Positions 1 to 9,752 are shown, counted from the stretch's first letter. The stretch: 64,000 nt of DNA from Phocaeicola_A sp036804505 (GCA_036804505.1 DAIRSI010000012.1:1-64000); one strand, 5' to 3'. Notes: generated by a model from the sequence alone, not told the origin. A program made the numbers and translations.

Positions 1-42
1 ATCTTTATTCATTTTTGGCGTTTTACTTTGTGTATAGCTATT

Positions 43-837
43 TCAGTATAAGACAGTGAGTTCTTTACTTTTTCGGGGCGTACATCGGATGACATTGTCT
101 TTTGAATACAGAATGCCGTTTTCCAGAAGAAAATTCTTGTTTTGAGGGCTTAGGGTTATTTTTTCTATAATTGTAAAGTCCAATGTGTTCATAATGATAC
201 TTTTCAGGATAGAACCTATGTAGAGGGTCTTTATATGGCATCTGCAGAAAATATCCGAATCCAGATAGAACAGGTTTTCAGGTAGATGGAACTCCTTGAT
301 CCGACTGTCGGTAAAGGCATAGGGGTAGATGCGTTCCACAGTGTCGGGAATGTGGATTTTTCTTTTACACGGTGCGCTGTAAACCAGTACTTTCATATCC
401 TTCGTATAAATTACATTATGGATGGATGTGAAGTACGGATTCCTTTTGTCCACAGTGATTTTACGGAATCGGGATAATGGGCATTTCTTCATTACGTACA
501 TAAATTCGGTAGCATCGGATTCATTTAATCCGAAATCGCCTTCGATATTGAATATGGTTTGAGGAATTTTGAGTTCGCGTAGCGATGAACCTTCCATCGT
601 GATAGATTCGTTTTCGATGAAGTTACTTCCAATGCTGACAACGGCATAGAGCTCTCCTTTGTAACTTACATTCTCGGGTATTTCGAGAACTTCCGGATTG
701 TATGCTTCTTCCAATCTTATCAGCTTCGCCTGATGGTCGGAATAGGAGAGAACTTGGTACACTAGTTTATTATGAGTGAAGTAGTCGGAATAGCCGACAA
801 GATATGCGTTGATAAAGACTTCTTGTAATGGTTCCAT
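43..837 (-). CDS. BspA-like leucine-rich-repeat protein, cytoplasmic
   Basis: A 264-residue protein built of irregular BspA/LRR_5-type repeats: segments such as LREIKIPQT-like strands, HIPDTVERIYPYAF and FHLPENLFYLDSDIF show the I-P-x-x-V-x-x-I-x-x-x-A-F pattern of the family. There is no signal peptide or membrane segment, whereas many BspA-type proteins are exported, so it probably stays in the cytoplasm and binds another protein. A shorter relative lies at 9316-9732. It is read towards the window edge, downstream of a TAAGTTTG -7 box and an upstream element shared with the genes near 9.8 kb. The ATG at 835-837 is chosen because the promoter lies just upstream. No enzymatic motif is visible and the exact role is unknown. 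Confidence 0.75.
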   Translation of the reverse strand: MEPLQEVFINAYLVGYSDYFTHNKLVYQVLSYSDHQAKLIRLEEAYNPEVLEIPENVSYKGELYAVVSIGSNFIENESITMEGSSLRELKIPQTIFNIEGDFGLNESDATEFMYVMKKCPLSRFRKITVDKRNPYFTSIHNVIYTKDMKVLVYSAPCKRKIHIPDTVERIYPYAFTDSRIKEFHLPENLFYLDSDIFCRCHIKTLYIGSILKSIIMNTLDFTIIEKITLSPQNKNFLLENGILYSKDNVIRCTPRKSKELTVLY

Positions 838-878
838 GTTTTCGGTTTTTAATGAATAACTTTTATTTAACAGTATTG

Positions 879-886
879 CAAACTTA
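879..886 (-). promoter_or_regulatory. -7 box of the LRR gene promoter
   Basis: On the minus strand this reads TAAGTTTG, matching the Bacteroidales -7 consensus TAnnTTTG. A weak TTGG lies about 21 nt upstream in place of a good -33 box, which would suit a promoter that depends on an activator bound at 938-950. Confidence 0.55.
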
Positions 887-937
887 CAGATTATTATGCA
901 AGTAACTCCAAGTTTTAATAATTTGGTGATGAAAAAT

Positions 938-950
938 AAAAATGGACAAT
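938..950 (-). promoter_or_regulatory. Shared upstream element, copy 1
   Basis: On the minus strand this reads ATTGTCCATTTTT. It ends exactly 51 nt before the TAAGTTTG box of the LRR gene at 43-837. The same 13-mer occurs at 9812-9824, again 51 nt before a -7 box. Position and conservation suggest an activator binding site; the regulator is not identified. Confidence 0.5.
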
Positions 951-978
951 AGCGGAGGCTGGAGTCATTGTTTCCTTT

Positions 979-3255
979 TTATTTGCATAAATCATTGATT
1001 TTTTTCAGATTTTCTTCAGATTGCTCCGTAAGTAATAACAGGTTTCCGATAATCTCGCTCGAAGTTTTCTCTTCGACGTTTTCCTCGGGATGATATTTCT
1101 GGTATTCGCACGCAGCTGTCAGAGCAGCTTTTCTACTTTGCTCTGCTTTGCTGAATTCATTAAGACGAACGTGGCAGAAACAACTGTTTTTGTGTAAGGT
1201 AATGATGCTGCGAAGATCCTCCGTGTGGTATTGTCCGTTTTTGGAAAAAAAGTCGATGGCGGTGCGATAGCTTTCAATAGCTTGGAAATAGTATCCGAGT
1301 CGGTAGAAAGCGTTACCGATTAGGAAGTTTTGTTCACCTTGGATGGAGGCATAAAGTTCGGGGACATTATGCTGCTTTTGCATCTCATTGATAAGAACAA
1401 ATACTGAGTTGTAGCACTTGAGGGCATTATCTGCTTCTTTTAGCTCCAGAAGAATGTCTCCTTTCTGGTTTAGAATGTCGCATATCAGATGTATATGCAG
1501 GGAAGAGTCTTCTTCGCACTTCAGGAGTTGGGGAATGAGTTCTTGTACAATAATTATTGCTTTTGTCGATTTTTTATTGGCTGATTCATATTTTCTTAAG
1601 CGGTAATGAATCTTTGCCAGGTAATAGTACAGACGAGCGGAGAGTACCTTATAGAGAAAGTCGTTGTTGATGCTTTTGAGTCTTTTGAGACTTTTCGATA
1701 CTGATTTCAAGTAGGCATTGGCTTCGTTAGTGGAACCGTAGTTGCAATATGATTCGGCAAGGTCGAAAATGAGACGGATGCTTCGTGGAGAGGGATAGTA
1801 TTCTCCATTGAGACTGTTGATGGCTTGGAGAAGGTGTTCTTCGGCAATGAAACGGGGAATATGGAAATAGATGATAGTGTTGCCATAGTCTGTATAATAA
1901 GGCTCGCTTTCGCGTTCGGGAAGATGCGCAGCTGCTTTTATCATGCCGTCGAGAGCAGTAATGGCCGTTTCGTAGCGGTTGGGGTCGGAGAGGTCCACTA
2001 GACACATTTGGGCATAGAGTTTAAGAAGAGATATTTTTTCTTTCATTTTCCGGTATAGTTGTTCTATTTCGTCAATATCGGTCTGTAGGCAGTTTTCGAT
2101 GTTTTGTGTGTCAATAGCTCTCTTGGCATTGGCGATATCACCAGAGAGAAAGAGTGAAAGTACTTTGTCATAGAGCTTGCTGTCAATTTTGTTGCGGCAT
2201 ATACTGATATTGCGAGCCATTTGGATGACGCTGCTTTCATAATCGAAGATTCTGACTTCACAAGTTTCCAGTTCTTCCTTAACTTTCAATTTTTTCTCTT
2301 TTCCTTTTGCTTCGGCACGGAGATTATGGCGTTGAGTGAGCATTTCGAGATAAGCCGGGTTGTTACGGAAGAAGGATAGGTCTTCTACATTGCCGATTAT
2401 CTTGTTTTCACAATATACAATGTTGTTGGTTATGTCGATTATTTTCGATGAAAATTCTCCTTGGGAAAGAATCTGAAGGAAGGTATCGTCGATGTTTTTG
2501 CAATAGATAGATTCCACGGCATTCAGTACATCATCGGTATTTGGATAGCGTTCCGATGGGTTTTCTTGCATGCAATGTTCTATGACGATATCGAAAGCCT
2601 TGGTTCCGCCGGCAGTGATTTGTCGGAGAAGATTACCGAACATATAGACATCGATGCGCGGAGTTACAGCCACCGGCCTTCCGCCTCTCATTTCGGGAGG
2701 GCATGAACTCTGCGTGGTACCGAAGGTGTGATAATGTCCGTCTGTGCAGGCCATACCCATATCGATGACCACAGCCTGCATGGTATCTTTACGTATCATC
2801 ACATTGTTAATAGTGAGATCACAGTGATAGATGCCGTGAGAATGGATCTCGTGGAGTGCTTTCAGCACTTGCTTGCAAAAACTATAAACGTGGTGGTAAC
2901 CTGTTGTGTTATTGGTAAAATAATTATTATTTCCTGTATTTGCATCTATCAAGTATTCCTTGAGGGTTAATCCGTTAACGTATTCAATAACTGTAGCATT
3001 GCGGTCTGCAAGATAACATTTGTAATGCGCCAGAAAGGGAGAATTAATTCTTTGTCCAAGGTTGCATTCCTGTTCCAAAATCTTATTATATTGACTGTTG
3101 CAGAATTGAGTCTTGAGCTGCTTGAGAATGTATCTTTCCGGCAGAATACGGTTACATCTGGATGCTGTGAGCATGTAGCAATCCGACGTGAACCCTGAGG
3201 CAATAGGTTTTTCTGACTGAGTATAGCGCAAATCATCGATGATTATCTTTTCCAT
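979..3255 (-). CDS. Ser/Thr protein kinase with TPR-rich C-terminal half
   Basis: A 758-residue protein. Residues about 10-250 form a eukaryotic-type kinase domain: beta-3 lysine in ILKQL (K45), catalytic loop YHCDLTINN (D146, N151), DMG instead of DFG (D165), and PPE in place of APE. All catalytic acidic residues are present although HRD is HCD and DFG is DMG, so activity is likely but not certain. A charged coiled coil near residues 310-345 is followed by about 400 residues of TPR-like helices ending near 745. No signal peptide or membrane span, so it is cytosolic. It is transcribed divergently from the nuclease-helicase operon starting at 3477. Kinase-TPR fusions often act as sensors; substrate and trigger are unknown. 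Confidence 0.85.
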   Translation of the reverse strand: MEKIIIDDLRYTQSEKPIASGFTSDCYMLTASRCNRILPERYILKQLKTQFCNSQYNKILEQECNLGQRINSPFLAHYKCYLADRNATVIEYVNGLTLKEYLIDANTGNNNYFTNNTTGYHHVYSFCKQVLKALHEIHSHGIYHCDLTINNVMIRKDTMQAVVIDMGMACTDGHYHTFGTTQSSCPPEMRGGRPVAVTPRIDVYMFGNLLRQITAGGTKAFDIVIEHCMQENPSERYPNTDDVLNAVESIYCKNIDDTFLQILSQGEFSSKIIDITNNIVYCENKIIGNVEDLSFFRNNPAYLEMLTQRHNLRAEAKGKEKKLKVKEELETCEVRIFDYESSVIQMARNISICRNKIDSKLYDKVLSLFLSGDIANAKRAIDTQNIENCLQTDIDEIEQLYRKMKEKISLLKLYAQMCLVDLSDPNRYETAITALDGMIKAAAHLPERESEPYYTDYGNTIIYFHIPRFIAEEHLLQAINSLNGEYYPSPRSIRLIFDLAESYCNYGSTNEANAYLKSVSKSLKRLKSINNDFLYKVLSARLYYYLAKIHYRLRKYESANKKSTKAIIIVQELIPQLLKCEEDSSLHIHLICDILNQKGDILLELKEADNALKCYNSVFVLINEMQKQHNVPELYASIQGEQNFLIGNAFYRLGYYFQAIESYRTAIDFFSKNGQYHTEDLRSIITLHKNSCFCHVRLNEFSKAEQSRKAALTAACEYQKYHPEENVEEKTSSEIIGNLLLLTEQSEENLKKINDLCK

Positions 3256-3280
3256 TAAATAAAGTTTTTGTTTGCGGTTT

Positions 3281-3311
3281 CAAATATAAGTTTTTATATG
3301 GTATAAGCAAA
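3281..3311 (-). promoter_or_regulatory. Promoter of the kinase gene
   Basis: Minus strand: TTTG (plus coordinates 3308-3311), 19 nt spacer, TATATTTG (3281-3288). This is a close match to the Bacteroidales -33/-7 promoter form and lies 26 nt before the kinase ATG. Confidence 0.6.
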
Positions 3312-3364
3312 ATTTTGTGCAAAGAAAATCAGGAACAAGGAAGGAGGTGATTTTTACAATTCAT

Positions 3365-3377
3365 TTTGTCCGTTTTA
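3365..3377 (+). promoter_or_regulatory. Possible variant copy of the shared upstream element
   Basis: Reads TTTGTCCGTTTTA, which differs from the ATTGTCCATTTTT element at three of 13 positions. It sits between the divergent kinase and nuclease promoters. The gap to the best -7 box (TAACTTTG at 3442) is 64 nt rather than 51, although a weaker TATATTTT lies 52 nt downstream, so membership is uncertain. Confidence 0.3.
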
Positions 3378-3419
3378 ATTGTTCTGGGGAAAATAAACTA
3401 TAAAATAAGTTGATTGTAT

Positions 3420-3449
3420 TTTGATTTATTATATTTTTTTCTAACTTTG
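3420..3449 (+). promoter_or_regulatory. Promoter of the nuclease-helicase operon
   Basis: TTTG at 3420-3423, 18 nt spacer, TAACTTTG at 3442-3449. It lies 27 nt before the ATG at 3477 and rules out the upstream TTG start at 3414, which would be inside the promoter. Confidence 0.6.
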
Positions 3450-3476
3450 CTTGAAAACAGATTAACACACGTGTCT

Positions 3477-6161
3477 ATGAAAATATTCTATTCTCCTGCC
3501 TTTTCTGCTAATACTTATTTTGATTGGGAAGTTCAAGGTATTTCTTTTGACGAAAAGGTGTGCGGAAACACCGAATTATTTGGGCTCTTTGGTCTTCATC
3601 TTGGAATACATCGCGATATTTTGCCTTCGGTAGAACGAGAAGCTCAATACTATAATGTGTTTCGTGAATATATTGATAAGAATCCCAAAAGTATTTTTAC
3701 CGATTCTTTTTCTTTCGGAGGAATGACGGTGAGCAGCCGCTGTCTGCAATGGAGGGACAAACTGATGTTGGCAGGATGGAATCCGGAAATAGAACAACCT
3801 TCAGAACGTTTGGCAACTTTAGCTGAAGTGGAAAAATTCTTTAAATGTCCCGGAGAGGTGGATTGTATCAAAGATATTCTGGAGGCTATGGATAAGAAAT
3901 GTCCACTGCCCAAAGGTAGTGAAGTGCTAATGTTCGGATTGGAAAGGAATTTGCTTCCTCCTTATGTGGAAAGGGCGATGAAGGCTTTGGAAAGAGACGG
4001 TGTAAAGGTTGAGAAGGTTCAAATGCAAACTTTTGCTTCAGGAAATCTGGGGAGAATCCAGCGGTATCTACTTGGATGTCCTCTTGAAAGGTTGGAACCC
4101 AATGATGATTCATTCAGAGTATTGGAATTTCCGGACGAGATGACCGCTTTGCAATATGTGGCATCTATAGATAAGGATAAGTATGATGTCTATATAAACA
4201 GCGATAACAAGAAATTCGATGATTTGCAGTGTTCTCTAAACTGTCCTGTTTCGGGTTCTTCTATTGTGAATGGTAGTACTCAGATAGTGCAGGTGTTCAA
4301 GATAGGATTGAGTTTATTCGATTATCCGATGAACATTGTGAATGTACTTTCATGGTTGGTAATGCCTTTTAGTCCTATTGATGGAGTATTGCGTTATTCG
4401 TTGGCAAGAGTGATTACCGACAAAGGTGGAATGTGCAATAAGGAATGGAATCAAGCAGTAAGGGATTATTTGGAAACGACGAGAAATAAAGATGAAGACA
4501 GAAACACTCGTGAGAAAAATGTGGCAGCACTTGACGTGTTTCTGCCAAGATCTGAAGAAGAGGGTGTTGATATTGCAGTGTTGAAGAAATACATTGAATG
4601 GATGTTGTCATGGAGCGACAGAAAAATGAATGGAAAAAATCTCGCTGAGTTTGAAGTGAGACAGTTTGGCCAACTTGTGTCCATGTTCAAGGCTCTTAAT
4701 ATTGTTACAAATACGGAGGTTAAGAAGTGTATTCCTTATTCACAACTTGAACAGTGGATGAATGCCATCTTTGGCTCTATGTCATGCAAATACCGGGATG
4801 CAGAGAGGAAAGCGCGTTTTGTCGTGTCGTCGCCAGGTGACTTGGCTGCTGATGCCGAGAGTATCCTTTGGATGGATTTTTATAATTATATCGTTAGTCC
4901 GTCATATTATGATTTCCTGAATCTGAAAGAGAAGCAGGCGCTGACGGAAGCCGGATGTTATCTTTGGAACGAGGATAAAGAAACAGAACTTTACAATAAG
5001 CTTTATCTGATACCTGTTTTGCGTTGTCGTAAGAGACTGACTGCTATTGAAGTGAAACGTAGGGAGATGAAAATGACAAACAGGCATCCTCTTCGGATAC
5101 GGCTTGAAAGAACTTTCGAAAACCTTGGATTTGAATCTATATATAGGGAGAGTACACTGCCCCAAGAATATTTGAAAAAAGAGGCTTTGGTAATTAATGA
5201 CAATATGAAGACTGAGATAAGGATAAAGAATGCGGACAAAATGAAGTTTCCCGATCATGAGAGCTCCACCTCGCTGGATTTGCTTATTCAGCATCCGTAT
5301 GACTATGTGATGCAGACTCTTGGGAAATTTCGTAACGGAACTTCTTATCAGCTGGATGCAAACAATCTGTCGCTTACAAAGGGTAACGTGGCTCATGCCG
5401 TGATTCAGGGTCTTTTCACGAAAAATGATTTTGATTTGGATAAACTGGAATCCAAGTTTGATACTGAATTTGAAGGTTTTTTGAAAGAGTGCATTGCAGG
5501 CTACGGTGCCGTTTTGCTGATGAAGGAGAATAGGACCGAGCATCTTCTTTTCAGAAAACAGCTATATGATTCCATCAGAGCTTTGATGGACATAATAAAG
5601 AGTTGTAATTTGAAAGTTGAGGGATGTGAGAGTGAAATCATTGGTGATATAGGCTTTGACAAAGGAACGCTCATCAAAGGTTTTCTGGATATGACGCTGT
5701 CAGACAGTAACGGAGATCAGGTGATTTTTGATTTTAAATGGTCGAGGATAAAAAAATACACAGAGAAGTTAAAAGGGAACAGGGCCATGCAACTAGCAAT
5801 TTACGAGGCTCTTCTCTCTGCTGAAAAGGATAAGAACGTTGCAGTAAAAGGATATTTCATCATGCCTGATCATGTGCTGCTGACAACGAACGAGAATTTT
5901 AAGGGAACGGATGTGCGCTTCATCAAACCTACAGAAATAAGTCCTCTTCTTCCGAAGATTAAGGCATCTTACAGTTATAGACGCACGCAATTGGAGGGTG
6001 GCTTGATTGAAACTGCCGACGGATGTGAAATGAGTACGGATGCTATTTCCTATTTTGCTGATGCAGAAAGGAAAAATCTTTATCCACTTGAAGAGTATGA
6101 TGGATACAAAAGTGATAATTTATATAGTAATTATAAACTGTTTACAGGGCAAACGAAATGA
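3477..6161 (+). CDS. AddB-like RecB-family PD-(D/E)XK nuclease
   Basis: An 894-residue protein starting at the ATG at 3477. The C-terminal third carries a RecB/Cas4-type nuclease signature in order: SSTSLDLLIQHPYDYV, a G-x-x-x-H-like helix (GNVAHAVIQGLF), GFLDM (Asp near residue 737), DFKW (D752, K754) and QLAIY. The N-terminal region has an inactivated-helicase-like layout but no Walker A motif, and the C-terminus lacks the cysteine cluster that binds iron-sulfur in Bacillus AddB. Its stop codon overlaps the next gene's start (ATGA at 6158-6161), so the two are translationally coupled and probably form an AddAB-like heterodimer acting on DNA ends. The sequence is unlike my recollection of the core Bacteroidales AddB, so it may be a second, accessory pair. 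Product family is confident; biological role is inferred. Confidence 0.75.
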   Translation: MKIFYSPAFSANTYFDWEVQGISFDEKVCGNTELFGLFGLHLGIHRDILPSVEREAQYYNVFREYIDKNPKSIFTDSFSFGGMTVSSRCLQWRDKLMLAGWNPEIEQPSERLATLAEVEKFFKCPGEVDCIKDILEAMDKKCPLPKGSEVLMFGLERNLLPPYVERAMKALERDGVKVEKVQMQTFASGNLGRIQRYLLGCPLERLEPNDDSFRVLEFPDEMTALQYVASIDKDKYDVYINSDNKKFDDLQCSLNCPVSGSSIVNGSTQIVQVFKIGLSLFDYPMNIVNVLSWLVMPFSPIDGVLRYSLARVITDKGGMCNKEWNQAVRDYLETTRNKDEDRNTREKNVAALDVFLPRSEEEGVDIAVLKKYIEWMLSWSDRKMNGKNLAEFEVRQFGQLVSMFKALNIVTNTEVKKCIPYSQLEQWMNAIFGSMSCKYRDAERKARFVVSSPGDLAADAESILWMDFYNYIVSPSYYDFLNLKEKQALTEAGCYLWNEDKETELYNKLYLIPVLRCRKRLTAIEVKRREMKMTNRHPLRIRLERTFENLGFESIYRESTLPQEYLKKEALVINDNMKTEIRIKNADKMKFPDHESSTSLDLLIQHPYDYVMQTLGKFRNGTSYQLDANNLSLTKGNVAHAVIQGLFTKNDFDLDKLESKFDTEFEGFLKECIAGYGAVLLMKENRTEHLLFRKQLYDSIRALMDIIKSCNLKVEGCESEIIGDIGFDKGTLIKGFLDMTLSDSNGDQVIFDFKWSRIKKYTEKLKGNRAMQLAIYEALLSAEKDKNVAVKGYFIMPDHVLLTTNENFKGTDVRFIKPTEISPLLPKIKASYSYRRTQLEGGLIETADGCEMSTDAISYFADAERKNLYPLEEYDGYKSDNLYSNYKLFTGQTK

Positions 6162-9100
6162 AGAATATACATTATATAAGTGCAGGAGCTGGTTCAGGAA
6201 AAACTTACGAACTGACACATATCCTTGTGAATCTCATTAAGGAAGGCAAGACAAAACCTCAAGAGATTATTATGACAACCTTTACGGATAAGGCTGCTGC
6301 AGAACTTCGCCAGAAAGCACGTGAAGTGCTCTGCGGTGAAGGATTGTTTGAAAAAGTGGCTCAGCTGGATTTGGCTGTCATTGGCACTGTACATTCCGTG
6401 GGATATTCTTTTGTTAACAAGTATTGGTACCGTATCGGAATCAATGCGAAGCTTTCCGTGATGTCTGATGAAGAAAGGTCTTTCTATATTAATCAATCTT
6501 TAGCAGATATAATAGAGGCAGACGATATTGATGATTTCCGCAGATTTCGTGATGAATTTAATGTCCAATGCAAATCTGACTATGGAGCATTTGTCAATGA
6601 TTACGATTTCTGGAAGCCGTATCTTTGTGAAATTATTGAAAAAGCACTTGGTAGCGGCATTATCGATATGGGGGAATCCGTAAGAAAATCAAAGGAAATG
6701 GTAAGGGCTACTCTATGTCCTGACGGAAGCCAAGATTTTGTGGTTGATAAGAAGGAGTGTAGCGCCATGGCTAATTATGTCTATGATCTGGCTAGAAATA
6801 ATGACGATAAAAAAAGGCTGGAAGCTGTGGAAAGATATACTTGGAATATAAGCTGGTGTATTGACGATGTAAATCGTTTTATTAAATATTTGGCTGGTCT
6901 CCCTAAAATAAATTATAAAAATAGATATCCTGAAATTAATGATTTTATACAGAAATATGCTGTCTTGTGGCATTCTGAGGAAATCGTCAAACTCTTCGGA
7001 TTGTTTATCGACAGGGTATTCAATCTTGTAAATAAATGGTTAGAGCAGTATGAAAAATATAAACGGGCGAAGTCTATCATTGATTACAATGACATGGAGC
7101 AGTATTTTCTGCGTCTGCTGGATGAAAAGGATATAGCTGACGAAATTAGTGGGCGATACAAGTATGTGTTTGTGGATGAGTTTCAGGATTGTAATCCTGT
7201 GCAGGTGAAGATTTTTGACAAATTGTCAGATTATGTGGAAAGCAGTTATTGGGTAGGTGACGGCAAACAGGCCATTTATGGTTTTCGGGGAACCGATACT
7301 CGTTTGACGGATTCCGTAGCAGACATCATTGCAGAAGACGAGGGACATTTCCATACTTTAGATACAAGTTACCGATCTCTTCCGAATATTGTTTATGCAA
7401 ATAACAGGTTCTTTACATCGGTATTCCATGATCATTTCAAAATGATGGATGCTGATAAAATAGAGTTGAAGAAAAAGAAAGAGTCTAAAGGAGATTCTCA
7501 GCAACTGGAGGCTTGGTATGTAGATTACGGGAAGCAGGATTATTTGGCGCAGGCTATTGCACAAAAAATTGCTTTGATGATTGCAGACGGGGAGAAACCC
7601 GACAGCATTGCTGTTCTTGCCAGAACAAAAAATCATTGTGATAAGGTTGCTTCTCATCTTTATCTTCAGAACATTTCTGTTGACCGTGAAGGATGCGATA
7701 CCTTGGCTTCTCGGAAAGAGACGGTTCTGCTTACATCCATCCTCTCTCTCATTGTGGACAGATATGATGAGCTGGCAAAGGCTCAGATTGCATTTCTTAC
7801 TACACCGAACATGGAATTGGAGGCTTTGATTGACAACCGCCTCGACTATCTCTCTAAAAAGAAAGGTGGTTGGATGGATGATAATCCATTGGTCAAAGCG
7901 ATAGAGGAAAGAAGAGAGGAACTATCAGTACTTCCGGTAGTGGCTATGGTGGAATCTGTGATTGTCGGCTTTGACTTGTTTTCTGTGGTTTCTCATTGGG
8001 GTGATGAACGGGTAAGAAAGACCAATTTGGAAGGTCTCATTGCCATTGCGCGTCAATATGAACAGCGTTGCGATACGATGGTTCTTTGTGCTTCTGTAAC
8101 GGACTTTATTAATTATGTATCTTCTTCGAGAGCTGTTTCAACGGGAGACAGTGAAGGTGTATTTGTTGGTACTTACCATGCAGCGAAGGGCTTGCAGTGG
8201 AAAACGGTGATTCTTGTCTCTTTGGACAATGATATTGCAAATGAAAAAACTTTCATTCGCAAAAACATCTTCGGAGTGCATCTTGAGAACTGTGACATGC
8301 CATCGAAAGAGAATCTTTATCCCGATAAATCCATTATCTTACTTCCGCTTTTGTTTGGAAATGGTGATGTGCCAGAGGACATAAACGATGCCATACGAAG
8401 CCTAAATTGCTTTGGAACGATGATGGACAATTATCTTTGTGAAGAGGCCAGACTGATGTATGTGGGCATGACACGTGCTGAAGAAAAACTAGTATTGACA
8501 GTGAAGAAAAATAGTTCGTTAAAATGGCTGAAAGCGATAACAGAAACTAATATAACTGTACCGACAGGAGGAGGTGACTGTGATATCTTAGGTATAGACT
8601 TGCCTTTTAAAGTGATTTCAGTTTTGGAAGAAGAATCAGAGGCAATACATGAACATGAAGGCATAATATCAACAGAGGAAGAAAAAGAAGTTGTTTGCTC
8701 AGTAGTTTCTATACCTTCCAACCTTTATGTACCTGATTCGGAATTGAGATTTCAATCGCCTAGCACGATGAAGAAAACATCTGCTAAGGTTGTTTTGGTT
8801 CATGATTTCAAACATCGGATCGGTCTTCATGGTGAACAGAACATCAGAACAATAGGGAACTGTATTCATGGTATTTTCTGCGTTCTACGGCATGGCGACA
8901 GTGAAGCCAACAGAGAGAGGGCAACCACATTGATTGATTCTTATGGCATGACGAATAATCTGGATGCAGGGGAAGTCGTGATAGCTTTTGAGAACTATCT
9001 GACTAAGATGAAGGAACTCTATGGTGAACCTGAAAAAATTTATCATGAACTGGAATTTTCATATGCGGAAAAGGGAAGTATTGTGCGTGGATCCATGGAC

Positions 9101-9319
9101 TTAGTATATGTCACACGTGAGGGATGTATCTTGACTGATTTCAAGACAAATCCTGAGGGATGCCGTGTCTTGGACAGAAACGACGAACATTATGCGGGAA
9201 AATACAATACTCAATTTTCCTGTTATATGAAGGCTCTCGAAAAGACAGACATGAAAGTGAAAGATACATTGGTATTTTATCCTGTGAGCGGATTGATAGT
9301 GAGACTCGAAGTGAATTAA
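6158..9319 (+). CDS. AddA-like UvrD/Rep helicase with C-terminal RecB nuclease
   Basis: A 1053-residue superfamily 1A helicase. Motifs in order: Walker A GAGSGKT (residues 10-16), FTDKAAAEL, Walker B FVDEFQD, GDGKQAIYGFRG (motif III), DTSYRS (motif IV), TYHAAKGLQW (motif V) and LMYVGMTRA (motif VI). The C-terminal domain holds a RecB-type nuclease: GNCIHGIF, GSMDLV, DFKTN (D994, K996) and a following Q-x-S-x-Y helix. Length and architecture match AddA. With the coupled upstream nuclease it should unwind and degrade or resect double-stranded DNA ends; repair or phage restriction are both possible. It ends with a 4-nt convergent overlap with the LRR gene downstream. Confidence 0.85.
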   Translation: MKNIHYISAGAGSGKTYELTHILVNLIKEGKTKPQEIIMTTFTDKAAAELRQKAREVLCGEGLFEKVAQLDLAVIGTVHSVGYSFVNKYWYRIGINAKLSVMSDEERSFYINQSLADIIEADDIDDFRRFRDEFNVQCKSDYGAFVNDYDFWKPYLCEIIEKALGSGIIDMGESVRKSKEMVRATLCPDGSQDFVVDKKECSAMANYVYDLARNNDDKKRLEAVERYTWNISWCIDDVNRFIKYLAGLPKINYKNRYPEINDFIQKYAVLWHSEEIVKLFGLFIDRVFNLVNKWLEQYEKYKRAKSIIDYNDMEQYFLRLLDEKDIADEISGRYKYVFVDEFQDCNPVQVKIFDKLSDYVESSYWVGDGKQAIYGFRGTDTRLTDSVADIIAEDEGHFHTLDTSYRSLPNIVYANNRFFTSVFHDHFKMMDADKIELKKKKESKGDSQQLEAWYVDYGKQDYLAQAIAQKIALMIADGEKPDSIAVLARTKNHCDKVASHLYLQNISVDREGCDTLASRKETVLLTSILSLIVDRYDELAKAQIAFLTTPNMELEALIDNRLDYLSKKKGGWMDDNPLVKAIEERREELSVLPVVAMVESVIVGFDLFSVVSHWGDERVRKTNLEGLIAIARQYEQRCDTMVLCASVTDFINYVSSSRAVSTGDSEGVFVGTYHAAKGLQWKTVILVSLDNDIANEKTFIRKNIFGVHLENCDMPSKENLYPDKSIILLPLLFGNGDVPEDINDAIRSLNCFGTMMDNYLCEEARLMYVGMTRAEEKLVLTVKKNSSLKWLKAITETNITVPTGGGDCDILGIDLPFKVISVLEEESEAIHEHEGIISTEEEKEVVCSVVSIPSNLYVPDSELRFQSPSTMKKTSAKVVLVHDFKHRIGLHGEQNIRTIGNCIHGIFCVLRHGDSEANRERATTLIDSYGMTNNLDAGEVVIAFENYLTKMKELYGEPEKIYHELEFSYAEKGSIVRGSMDLVYVTREGCILTDFKTNPEGCRVLDRNDEHYAGKYNTQFSCYMKALEKTDMKVKDTLVFYPVSGLIVRLEVN

Positions 9320-9732
9320 CCGGCAGGCTTTTTGTATTTTTCGGCATCACATTCAATTGTATCGAAAGAAATCCATTCGCTTTGTTCATAAAAGGGTTTT
9401 GTTCCCAAAGGTATATGAATAGAACGGTGAGGAATAAAATCTTCACCGAGAAAACAAATATTTTCCTGATAGGGTTGTGGATTGGACATGAAGCAGATAA
9501 ATTCTGCATAGTCTGCTATTCCTGCAAAAGCTCTATTACCGATATACTTTATAGATGAGGGCAGGATGATACGTTTAAATGGTACATTCTCGAATGCATG
9601 GGCGCAGATGCGCGTAACTCCTTCGGGTACGGTAAATTCGCTCTTTTCTAAGTTATTTTCAACTTTGTAGAGAGTCGTCATGTTCTCATTGTAATAGGCT
9701 CCGTTGTGGTGAATCTCTTTTCTTTTTATCAT
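9316..9732 (-). CDS. Small BspA-like LRR protein, cytoplasmic
   Basis: A 138-residue protein with BspA/LRR_5 repeats (FTVPEGVTRICAHAFENV, IILPSSIKYIGNRAFAGI, IHIPLGTKPFY). It has no signal peptide. The ATG at 9730-9732 is preferred over an upstream GTG because the -7 box (9753-9760) lies between them. It is a short relative of the LRR protein at 43-837 and its promoter has the same upstream element at the same spacing. It is convergent with the helicase gene and divergent from the AAA+ ATPase gene. Function unknown; a protein-binding role is the most that the repeats support. Confidence 0.7.
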   Translation of the reverse strand: MIKRKEIHHNGAYYNENMTTLYKVENNLEKSEFTVPEGVTRICAHAFENVPFKRIILPSSIKYIGNRAFAGIADYAEFICFMSNPQPYQENICFLGEDFIPHRSIHIPLGTKPFYEQSEWISFDTIECDAEKYKKPAG

Positions 9733-9752
9733 GGTTTTTAGTTTTGTAATAG

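Noticed and set aside
3477..9319. Gabija-like or other named two-gene defence system
   Set aside because: The nuclease is RecB-type, not an OLD/TOPRIM ATPase, and the helicase carries its own RecB nuclease; the layout is AddAB-like.
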